Of a stretch of 5,025 nt of DNA, positions 1-5,006 are shown in pieces (position 1 is the stretch's first letter; each line of letters begins with the position of its first letter). The notes under the pieces are model-generated. The model was not told where the DNA came from. It did not search any database and saw only the letters and a program-made list of their open reading frames with translations. The translations under genes and the position numbers were made by a program. This DNA comes from DAXETY01 sp051155755 (GTDB lineage: Bacteria; Desulfobacterota; Desulfobacteria; Desulfobacterales; SG8-13). Where the stretch lies: NCBI GenBank assembly GCA_051155755.1, contig DAXETY010000072.1:1-5025 (forward strand). Reading direction: 5' to 3'.

Positions 1-74
1 GCTAAACACTGCTTCTGCGATCGAAACAGTCCAAACGATTATAGCGATTCTGAAGATCTGACCGCCCACATTTA

Positions 75-112
75 TGACAATTTTAAGATAAAACTTTGAC
101 AAATTTAAGATT
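75..112 (+). repeat. Pair of 16-bp imperfect direct repeats upstream of the ATPase gene
   Basis: TGACAATTTTAAGATA (75-90) and TGACAAATTTAAGATT (97-112) match at 14 of 16 positions and start 22 bp apart, about two helical turns. The second copy covers most of the -35 box and part of the spacer of the promoter at 96-124, so a dimeric protein bound to both copies would block it. This could be an autoregulatory operator, or simply a small duplication in AT-rich DNA. The repeat is seen directly; the operator role is inference. Confidence 0.45.
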
Positions 113-124
113 GTACTATATAAT
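96..124 (+). promoter_or_regulatory. Consensus sigma-70-type promoter for the DUF4143 ATPase gene
   Basis: TTGACA at 96-101 and TATAAT at 119-124 are both perfect matches to the housekeeping consensus, with the optimal 17-bp spacer. Initiation 6-8 bases past the -10 box falls at about 130-132, right before the ATG at 133. The mRNA would therefore be leaderless or carry only a few untranslated bases, and no Shine-Dalgarno sequence precedes the gene, which fits. The match is seen in the sequence; the start site is predicted from spacing. Confidence 0.8.
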
Positions 125-132
125 TTTTGATC

Positions 133-1326
133 ATGTGGATCGAACGAGAGATTGCATCCGAAATCGAGGCGGCCGCCTCGGCGTTCCCTGTGGTCGCCCT
201 GGTCGGCCCCCGGCAGATCGGAAAGACGTCCATCCTGGAGCGGCTGTTCCCGGACTACAACTATGTCAGCCTGGATGTGTCGGCCAACGCGGAGGCAGCC
301 GAAACCAGGCCGCAGGAGTTTTTGCAGCGGCATGCGCCGCCGGTGATCATAGACGAGGTTCAGTATGCCCCTTCCTTCTTTCGCCACATCAAATCCCATG
401 TGGACTCCCAAAAGGGGCGCAACGGTCTTGTCATAATGACCGGTTCGCAAAACTTCCTCCTGATGGAAAACCTGGCCGAAAGCCTGGCCGGGCGGGCCGC
501 CGTGATTCCTTTCCTGGGATTGTCCGGAAAGGAGTGGCGGGAGGCGAGCGCCGCGAGCAGGGGGCGCCCGTGGATAGAGTTCCTCTGGAAGGGCGGGTTT
601 CCAGCCCTTTGGTCCGATCCGGACAAGGGACCCACGCGGGAGCGCTGGTACCAGGGTTACGTGAGCACCTATCTCGAACGCGATGTGCGCAACCTGTTGA
701 ATGTCGGCAGCCTGCGGGATTTCGAGCGTTTTCTGCGAGCCTGCGCAGCCCGCTGCGGGCAAGCCCTGAATCTCTCGGAGCTGGGAAGGGATGTCGGCAT
801 CTCGACGCCGACGGCCAAGCAGTGGCTCAGCGTCCTGCAGGCTTCCAACCAGGTGATTCTTTTAGAACCTTATTATCGCTCGCTGGGCAAGCGCATCTCA
901 AAAACCCCCAAGCTCCACTTCACGGATACGGGTCTTGCATCCTACCTCATGGGATTTGCCTCGGCCGAAGCCCTCTGGCGTTCACGGGAAGCCGGTGCGA
1001 TCTGGGAAAGCTATGTGGTCGGGCAGTGGCTGCGGCGGCGGGACTGGCATGAGCCTTCGCTCATGCTCTGGTACTGGCGCGACCAAGGGGGCAGCGAGGT
1101 GGACCTGCTGCTGGAAAAAAACAGGGTGCTTTTTCCGGTGGAATGCAAGGTCAAAGAGCTGCCGGGAAAGAAAGACATCCGGGGCATCGAGCGGCTGAAG
1201 AAATTCTACGGAAGCGATCATGTACGGCAGGCCTTCGTTGCATGCCCCACCGACACTTCTTTCGACGTGGAGCCCGGCATCACCGCAATGCGCGGCTGGG
1301 AGGTCTGGCCGCTTCCAGACCTGTAA
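133..1326 (+). CDS. AAA-type ATPase with DUF4143 C-terminal domain
   Basis: A 397-residue protein of the AAA_14 plus DUF4143 family, close to the family's usual ~400 residues. Residues 25-33 (GPRQIGKTS) are the Walker A loop, 71-77 (VIIDEVQ) Walker B, 103-108 (TGSQNF) the sensor-like strand, and SLAGR at 117-121 is the conserved arginine motif. GGFPALW and the YLERDV region lead into a helical middle part with a winged-helix look (about 175-255). The DUF4143 part ends in a PD-(D/E)XK-like core: Asp324 in SEVD, then Glu337-Cys-Lys339, hence possible nuclease ancestry. Family members are predicted cytosolic ATPases of poorly defined role, often in accessory DNA and near toxin-antitoxin genes; no substrate can be named. 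ATG at 133 is chosen over TTG at 127, which would lie on or before the predicted transcription start. No partner gene or terminator follows directly. Confidence 0.93.
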   Translation: MWIEREIASEIEAAASAFPVVALVGPRQIGKTSILERLFPDYNYVSLDVSANAEAAETRPQEFLQRHAPPVIIDEVQYAPSFFRHIKSHVDSQKGRNGLVIMTGSQNFLLMENLAESLAGRAAVIPFLGLSGKEWREASAASRGRPWIEFLWKGGFPALWSDPDKGPTRERWYQGYVSTYLERDVRNLLNVGSLRDFERFLRACAARCGQALNLSELGRDVGISTPTAKQWLSVLQASNQVILLEPYYRSLGKRISKTPKLHFTDTGLASYLMGFASAEALWRSREAGAIWESYVVGQWLRRRDWHEPSLMLWYWRDQGGSEVDLLLEKNRVLFPVECKVKELPGKKDIRGIERLKKFYGSDHVRQAFVACPTDTSFDVEPGITAMRGWEVWPLPDL

Positions 1327-1794
1327 AACCCTGATAGAACCGGCTCTGCGAACCCGCACCATGTGTTTTGAGCGCTTCCATCAGCCGGTCAACTCAATCA
1401 ACCGAACGATGCCTGCAATGGACCGGAGGCAACGTACGACGACGGCCGCCGGGAAAGCATATAATCATACCCGTTCCCGTACCTCAAAAGAAAAGCCCAG
1501 CGCGCGACTTCGCCCGGTCGCGGCAAAGATCATGGGGCAATCGATGTTGATCAGCGGAGCTGGCCAAATACAAAATCAGCGGCCGGGTTTCTTCGACGGC
1601 GCCTGGAAAAACCGGTATGCTGATCGGCTTAAAAAAACGGCTGCTCTTTGAGATCGACCCCGATTCCTTGAACACCGATTGAACCCTAAATCCGCAGTAA
1701 ACCCGCACGGTGATCGTTCACGTAAAACGCAACACCTGTATCTTTGGATATGGCCAATACGTCATCGAAATCACCAACCTCCCCAAAACCGACC
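1327..1794. other. Gene-free stretch between the ATPase gene and the antisense remnant
   Basis: No intact gene is supported. Open frames here are short, rich in Arg, Pro and Thr, and mostly spill over from the ATPase gene in the wrong frame. No Shine-Dalgarno/start combination stands out. A 6-bp stem (CGCGAC 1503-1508, GTCGCG 1517-1522) has no T-run, so it is not called a terminator. The right part (from 1551) overlaps a possible decayed coding remnant listed separately. Confidence 0.6.
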
Positions 1795-1808
1795 TCAATT
1801 TAGGTCAG
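1551..1808 (+). pseudogene. Possible decayed coding remnant, unknown family
   Basis: In one plus-strand frame two protein-like segments appear. 1551-1679 encodes 43 residues, including KYKISGRVSSTAPGKTG and KKRLLFEIDPDSLNTD, ending at TGA 1680. 1701-1808 in the same frame reads TRTVIVHVKRNTC, then FGYGQYVIEITNLPKTDLNL. TAA at 1698 also interrupts the frame. The residue mix (hydrophobic alternation, Asp/Lys balance) is far more protein-like than the other frames here, but the upstream end closes at TGA 1548 and no start with a ribosome site is visible. I do not recognise the family. It may be the tail of a gene decayed by nonsense mutations, or chance. Its right edge meets the stop of the antisense DUF4143 remnant. 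Confidence 0.3.
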
Positions 1809-2010
1809 GGTTACCAAGGCAAATGCCGGGAAAGCGGGATATGGCGTATAAAGGAATATTGACCAGACCGGATTCTTTCTTCCAATTCAGCAGCGTGGTT
1901 CTCGTGGCAATCCCCGGTTCGAATTTCTGGGTGTAAGACGCAAGGCTTTTGCTTTTTGGATTGATGCCGGCCTTGGCCTCAAATGGAATGATAAGCTCGG
2001 CCTTTATCCC
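1795..2010 (-). pseudogene. 3' remnant of a second DUF4143 ATPase gene (antisense)
   Basis: Read on the minus strand from 2010 down to the TGA at 1797-1795, the frame gives ELIIPFEAKAGINPKSKSL, then SYTQKFEPGIATRTTLLNWK, then NIPLYAISRFP. This is the characteristic end of DUF4143 ATPases: the (I/V)PxExKAGxNxKSKSL block containing the PD-(D/E)XK-type Glu-x-Lys, the ARTTLLNxK block and the terminal NIPLYAIS strand. Only about the last 70 residues of a ~400-residue protein remain. Upstream on the minus strand the match is lost at about 2005, and a stop (TAG, near 2062-2060) closes the frame without any start codon, so it cannot be expressed as a gene. Its sequence differs clearly from the tail of the intact ATPase at 133-1326, so it is not a local duplication. 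Its broken end overlaps the first codons of the plus-strand protease gene. Family identity is from recall of the conserved blocks. Confidence 0.82.
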
Positions 2011-3739
2011 GATCCTTCTGATCGTGCTTGTATTGATACCAACACCAGCAACGTGGGCCGGCTATAAGGATGACGTCGGTCTCAGCCAGCCGGGCATGAC
2101 GCTGCCCGCCGGCAGCGAGATCATTGCCACGCAGGTCGAAGCCTCGTCTGATTGCAACTGGCAGCCGAATACCACCATCCAGACCGAATTTTGGGAGCAG
2201 GGCATCCCGAAAACGTTTTCCTATGGTGCCTGCGATCCTGAATGTAACGCTGCCTGCGGCGTTTCGGGCCATGCCACCACAGTGGCCAAGTATTTTTACG
2301 GCAACGTCTCTTCCCTCTGGAACGGCATCATGTCTATAGAAGTATACGATGCGGAATGGTGGCTGGGCGCCGACGATCTCAATTCTGCCAATCCCTTTGC
2401 GCTTCCAGATGTATCTCAAAGTCGGGTCGCCAATCACAGCTGGGTCGGAAATTCGGGATATGCGGCGGAAATATTACGCCGCATGGACTGGGTGGTTGAA
2501 AAAGACGAGTTCGTCCAGGTGACCGCCCTCAACAATGGTTCGACCCCCAAACAGCTGCCCTACAACATGTTCAACGCCATTGCCGCGGGGCGAACCGACC
2601 ACATCCACACCCCGCAAACCTCATTTGTCGATGAGGTTTACACCGCCGGCCGCGTCCGGCCGCACATCGTCGTTCCATTCAACAGAACCAGCTACACCGC
2701 CCCCCTGGCAGCTTCGGCCGTGGGTATTTTGGTTCAATACGCCCATGAGAACGGCTCCCAGCTCTCAACCGGTTTTCAGTACAACACCCGCCTGGGAAAA
2801 GATATCTACAATGTCGAGACCAGCGAGGTGATCAAAGCGGCCGTCATGGCCGGAGCCGCGCGCAAAACCGACAACACCCACAGCTATCTGGTCGACAGCG
2901 AGCCGTTTATCCCCAACATCATCGATTACGGCACTGGGGATTTTGCCTCCGGAAACGGACTCGACACCCGCTACGGCGCCGGTCAGCTCAACATCTTTCA
3001 CAGCTTTCAAATCATTGCAGCCGGCGAGCAGGAGCCGGGCGCTGTCAGCACGGATTACGGATTCGACTATAATGCCCAGTTCGGCGGTGATCCTGACCCT
3101 GAGGTTGAGTATTACTTTACGGTTGCAGACCATTACAGGCGCCTGTACGTGTCCCTGGTTTGGAATCTGAAAATCGATGCCGGAACCACCATCAACGCCA
3201 CGACGCCGGCAACGCTCTACGATCTGAACCTTTCTTTATACCGAAAGGTCGGTCCGGGTCCTGAAGATTACGCATTGATCGCAGCCTCGAACGGGACGGC
3301 AGACAACACGGAAAATATTTACTTCCCACATGAAAGATACGGGCCTCAACTGCTCGATCCCGGCGACTACAAGCTGGAGGTAACCGGCGTCGCCACGTTT
3401 GCAGCAGGTTGGGATTATGCGTTGGCTTGGAGGGCGACCGTTGATCCGGATTTTGACGGCGACGGCGATCCCAACGAAACGGATCCCGACGACGATAATG
3501 ACGGCATGCCCGATGATTGGGAGGCCCAATACGCACCGACCCTTAATCCCCTGATTGACGACGCCCAGGAGGACCCGGACGGTGACGGCGTCACCAACTA
3601 TAATGAGTTTCAATCCGGCACCGATCCCACGGATTTCTACTCCAGACCCCACCACGTTCCCGGCCCCACCTGGGCATTGATTCCCACCGGTCTGGTTGTG
3701 TTGCTGATTGGCACCCTTTACCGTAAACGAACAAAGTGA
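1988..3739 (+). CDS. Secreted subtilisin-like (S8) serine peptidase homologue with calcium-type repeats and C-terminal anchor
   Basis: A 583-residue exported protein, numbered from ATG 1988. Residues 2-23 are a hydrophobic signal-type segment ending ATWA/G but lacking the usual N-terminal Lys/Arg. The subtilase core shows the His block (SGHATTVA, His95), the oxyanion Asn (VANHSWVGN, Asn149) and the nucleophile block (RTSYTAPLAA, Ser235). The first block reads IIATQVEAS, so Glu51 stands where the usual DTG Asp is expected; activity is therefore uncertain. A beta-rich domain (about 345-485) resembles a bacterial pre-peptidase C-terminal domain. Then come acidic DFDGDGDPNETDPDDDNDG and EDPDGDGVTNYNEFQSGTDP stretches (about 486-550) of thrombospondin type 3 / EF-hand-like calcium-binding type. 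The end (558-583) is PGPTWALIPTG, a membrane segment and RKRTK, a sorting/anchor type tail. It probably degrades or processes protein outside the cell or at the surface. TTG 1949 and ATG 1964 are alternative starts, but both lie within antisense remnant DNA. No good ribosome site or promoter is visible, so the 5' end may be damaged. Confidence 0.85.
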   Translation: MISSAFIPILLIVLVLIPTPATWAGYKDDVGLSQPGMTLPAGSEIIATQVEASSDCNWQPNTTIQTEFWEQGIPKTFSYGACDPECNAACGVSGHATTVAKYFYGNVSSLWNGIMSIEVYDAEWWLGADDLNSANPFALPDVSQSRVANHSWVGNSGYAAEILRRMDWVVEKDEFVQVTALNNGSTPKQLPYNMFNAIAAGRTDHIHTPQTSFVDEVYTAGRVRPHIVVPFNRTSYTAPLAASAVGILVQYAHENGSQLSTGFQYNTRLGKDIYNVETSEVIKAAVMAGAARKTDNTHSYLVDSEPFIPNIIDYGTGDFASGNGLDTRYGAGQLNIFHSFQIIAAGEQEPGAVSTDYGFDYNAQFGGDPDPEVEYYFTVADHYRRLYVSLVWNLKIDAGTTINATTPATLYDLNLSLYRKVGPGPEDYALIAASNGTADNTENIYFPHERYGPQLLDPGDYKLEVTGVATFAAGWDYALAWRATVDPDFDGDGDPNETDPDDDNDGMPDDWEAQYAPTLNPLIDDAQEDPDGDGVTNYNEFQSGTDPTDFYSRPHHVPGPTWALIPTGLVVLLIGTLYRKRTK

Positions 3740-4011
3740 AAACGGGATTCAACGCTTTTGAGGATCTGAATGGATCCCGATATTCCTGTGCGGCCAGCAT
3801 CGCTATCGCCGGCCAACAGGCGCAGGCGCATTTGATTCAACCTTGAAACAACGTCCCTATCAGCCATCTGCTTGGAACTGATATTCGCAGTACGTCACAT
3901 ACAAAATCAGAGGATAGTCTCCCTCCAATAGTATTAGAAAAACGGGGTTTTTGGGTGCGGTGAAAAAGGCTTTTCTCTTTGATATCGATTTGTCTGCCAC
4001 CCACGGCACTC

Positions 4012-4041
4012 ATCTGCGCGAATCTGCGTGAATCTGCGGAT
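4012..4041 (+). repeat. Three tandem 10-bp ATCTGCGNGA units
   Basis: ATCTGCGCGA (4012-4021), ATCTGCGTGA (4022-4031) and ATCTGCGGAT (4032-4041) sit head to tail. The period of 10 bp is not a multiple of three, and no gene runs through it. Similar ATCTGCG-type intergenic repeats occur in many environmental Gram-negative genomes (general recollection). Function unknown. Confidence 0.7.
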
Positions 4042-4045
4042 CATG

Positions 4046-4074
4046 ACCCGTTTCCGCTCAAAGCGCTTTCGGGT
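4046..4074 (+). repeat. Hairpin with symmetric internal loop inside the 188-bp element
   Basis: ACCCG (4046-4050) pairs with CGGGT (4070-4074), and CGCT (4055-4058) pairs with AGCG (4062-4065) around a CAA loop. TTTC and CTTT form a 4x4 internal loop. The palindrome AAAGCGCTTT (4060-4069) offers an alternative pairing. There is no T-run on either side, so it is not a terminator. Confidence 0.4.
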
Positions 4075-4256
4075 AAAGGGTGTGGGCGGATCCTGCAGGA
4101 GTGTTTTTCTTAGACAGTCCTTTTCGGCACCCAAAAGGCACCTCTAAGGCCTAAAAAGCGTCTCATTCCAAGCATATCGTATTTGATTCCTGATGGTTAG
4201 CTTGGTCCGACGTAACATCTCATTACAAACATCCGAAAACGATTGATTGACAAAAT

Positions 4257-4289
4257 GCAACAGGTAAATTATTGTTGCTATAATAATTT
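4257..4289 (+). promoter_or_regulatory. Extended -10 promoter and overlapping palindromic operators of the toxin-antitoxin operon
   Basis: TGCTATAAT (4276-4284) is an extended -10 element (TGn-TATAAT). No good -35 lies 16-18 bp upstream; TTGACA at 4247-4252 is 26 bp away. Two perfect inverted repeats cover it: GCAACA (4257-4262) / TGTTGC (4273-4278), and AAATTATT (4266-4273) / AATAATTT (4282-4289). Their centres are 10 bp apart, so they face the same side of the helix. Phd/YefM antitoxins are known to repress their own operons through palindromes at the promoter, so these are the likely operators. The predicted transcript starts near 4291. Confidence 0.65.
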
Positions 4290-4291
4290 CC

Positions 4292-4297
4292 GAGGTG
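4292..4297 (+). promoter_or_regulatory. Ribosome binding site of the antitoxin gene
   Basis: GAGGTG lies 5 bases before the ATG at 4303. It decides the start: the longer in-frame start at 4243 lies upstream of the promoter's -10 box and has no such site. Confidence 0.75.
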
Positions 4298-4302
4298 CTG
4301 TC

Positions 4303-4572
4303 ATGGATGACATACAAAAGATTTTACCGATCACTAAAGTCAAGAAAGACCTGCTCGATATCATCAAGGATATGCTCGACGAGGATTCTACGATCACCGT
4401 AACCAAAAACGGTGTACCAGTGGGCGTTATGATGACACCCGAGCGTTACGAAGGATTACTCGAGACAATCGAGATTCTGGCAGACCAGCGCATCCTTAAG
4501 TCACTGGCGGCATCTAAGAAAGACTTCAAATCCGGTAAGGTATTTTCTCATGAGGACACGTGGGCAGAGTGA
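4303..4572 (+). CDS. Type II antitoxin, Phd/YefM family
   Basis: An 89-residue protein of typical family length. The N-terminal part (ILPITKVKKDLLDIIK, residues 7-22, then TITVTKNGVPVGVMM, 30-44) has the Phd/YefM pattern of helix then beta hairpin that dimerises and binds DNA. RYEGLLETIEIL (48-59) begins the helix leading to the C-terminal arm (60-89), which in this family wraps around and inactivates the toxin. It should neutralise the RelE/ParE-type protein encoded next and, with it, repress the operon at the palindromes at 4257-4289. The start at 4303 is set by the GAGGTG site 5 bases upstream. Its TGA overlaps the toxin's ATG by one base (TGATG), which suggests translational coupling. The gene looks intact, and codon use is AT-richer than in the ATPase and protease genes, as often in mobile modules. 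Confidence 0.92.
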   Translation: MDDIQKILPITKVKKDLLDIIKDMLDEDSTITVTKNGVPVGVMMTPERYEGLLETIEILADQRILKSLAASKKDFKSGKVFSHEDTWAE

Positions 4573-4865
4573 TGGAAATCAAATTCACGCTGCTTTATTC
4601 TGAAACTTCCCGCAATCAAATCAAAAGGCTTCATCCCAAGCTCAAACCAATCATCAGAGTAAGATTAGAACAGATCAGTGCCGATCCGCACGTCGGCAAA
4701 GCCCTTGAACGTGAGCTGTCAGGTTATCGGTCATGCCGAACCAGACGCTATCGTATCATCTACCGTATAATCGAGGATAAGAAGCAGATCGAAATTCATT
4801 TTGTTGGCCACCGCAGGGACATTTACGAGCTGTACAGCGAACAATTGCGGCAGAATAGCGATTAA
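4572..4865 (+). CDS. Type II toxin, RelE/ParE superfamily
   Basis: A 97-residue basic protein. LLYSETSRNQIKRLHPKLKP (residues 7-26) is the N-terminal strand and helix of the RelE/ParE fold. KALERELSGYRSCRTRRYRI (43-62) and the end of the core, HFVGHRRDIYE (76-86), hold the conserved Arg-rich strands and the GHRxxxY motif. In RelE-type toxins these Arg, His and Tyr residues serve ribosome-dependent mRNA cleavage; ParE-type members poison gyrase instead. The GHRRDIY tail and YRIIYRI strand favour the RelE side, but the sequence alone does not settle the target. The start is taken as ATG 4572, overlapping the antitoxin stop; GTG at 4560 or 4569 is possible and would add up to four residues. The gene appears intact, with no catalytic block lost, so the pair is likely functional. 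Confidence 0.92.
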   Translation: MEIKFTLLYSETSRNQIKRLHPKLKPIIRVRLEQISADPHVGKALERELSGYRSCRTRRYRIIYRIIEDKKQIEIHFVGHRRDIYELYSEQLRQNSD

Positions 4866-4927
4866 ATGCAGATAGATGACAAGGTTTTTTCATAAACCAG
4901 CCGCAGACCGGTTTAGGCCGAGGCTAC

Positions 4928-5006
4928 GCCCGGCAAGCATCGGTAGACATTTCGTCCGGCCGATCCGCCGCCGCAGTCTGCTTTGGCGGGACAAGCCTGG
5001 CCGGGC
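4928..5006. repeat. GC-rich nested inverted repeats after the toxin gene
   Basis: CCGGCC (4956-4961) pairs with GGCCGG (4999-5004), enclosing CCGCC (4965-4969) and GGCGG (4985-4989). A competing arm GCCCGGC (4928-4934) can pair with GCCGGGC (5000-5006). The two alternatives share the right arm. No T-run follows, so it is not a standard terminator. It may be a dispersed intergenic repeat that continues past the window edge. Bases 4866-5025 hold no gene that I can support. Confidence 0.35.

Larger units (their letters stand above)
3949..4136. repeat. 188-bp element bounded by inverted repeats, MITE-like candidate
   Basis: TTTTGGGTGC (3949-3958) is perfectly inverted as GCACCCAAAA (4127-4136). 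With small gaps the match extends inward: GGTGAAAAAGG on the left against CGAAAAGG read from the right. Inside lie a three-copy 10-bp tandem repeat (4012-4041) and a hairpin (4046-4074). No transposase is encoded and I see no clear flanking target duplication. It could be a non-autonomous mobile element, a dispersed intergenic repeat, or a structured RNA. The inverted ends are seen directly; mobility is inference. Confidence 0.45.
3740..4256. other. Gene-free region between the protease and toxin-antitoxin genes
   Basis: No gene is supported. Bases 3740-3948 are plain sequence; CGGGAT (3743-3748) can pair with ATCCCG (3774-3779), but there is no T-run, so termination is not called. Bases 3949-4136 form an inverted-repeat-bounded element listed separately. 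Bases 4137-4256 are ordinary AT-richer DNA leading into the promoter of the toxin-antitoxin operon. A minus-strand open frame at 3934-4134 runs through the repeat element and looks non-coding. Confidence 0.6.

Noticed and set aside
96..1052. Long plus-strand open frame in another frame over the ATPase gene
   Set aside because: Its start is at the -35 box, its product is Arg/Pro/Gly-rich without motifs, and it overlaps a gene with clear Walker motifs. It is a shadow frame of a GC-rich gene.
1220..1651. 143-codon plus-strand open frame
   Set aside because: It begins inside the ATPase gene out of frame, with no ribosome site and low-complexity Arg/Thr-rich content. The competing frame from 1551 looks more protein-like.
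1679..1936. 85-codon plus-strand open frame
   Set aside because: Most of it is antisense to the recognisable DUF4143 remnant, and the product shows no motif.
1979..2437. 152-codon minus-strand open frame
   Set aside because: It is antisense to the subtilase core including the His block, and is in a different frame from the DUF4143 remnant. No motif was seen.
3236..3655. Minus-strand open frame opposite the acidic repeats
   Set aside because: The GDGD-coding repeats produce Val/Ile-rich antisense frames automatically; this is not a gene.
3743..3779. Hairpin CGGGAT/ATCCCG as terminator of the protease gene
   Set aside because: The loop is long (25 bases), the pairing inside is bulged, and no T-run follows.
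3934..4134. 66-codon minus-strand open frame across the repeat element
   Set aside because: The translation follows the ATCTGCG repeat and the inverted ends, with no ribosome site. Such frames arise from the repeat itself.
3949..4136. CRISPR array
   Set aside because: There is only a 10-bp unit repeated three times without spacers, and no cas gene in the window.
4247..4284. TTGACA (4247-4252) as -35 partner of TATAAT (4279-4284)
   Set aside because: The spacer is 26 bp, far outside 16-18 bp. The extended -10 element is the better explanation.
4885..4914. T6 run and AAACC/GGTTT stem after the toxin gene as terminator
   Set aside because: The T-run comes before the stem, not after it, on the plus strand, and the minus-strand reading gives an A-run. 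Neither fits intrinsic termination.
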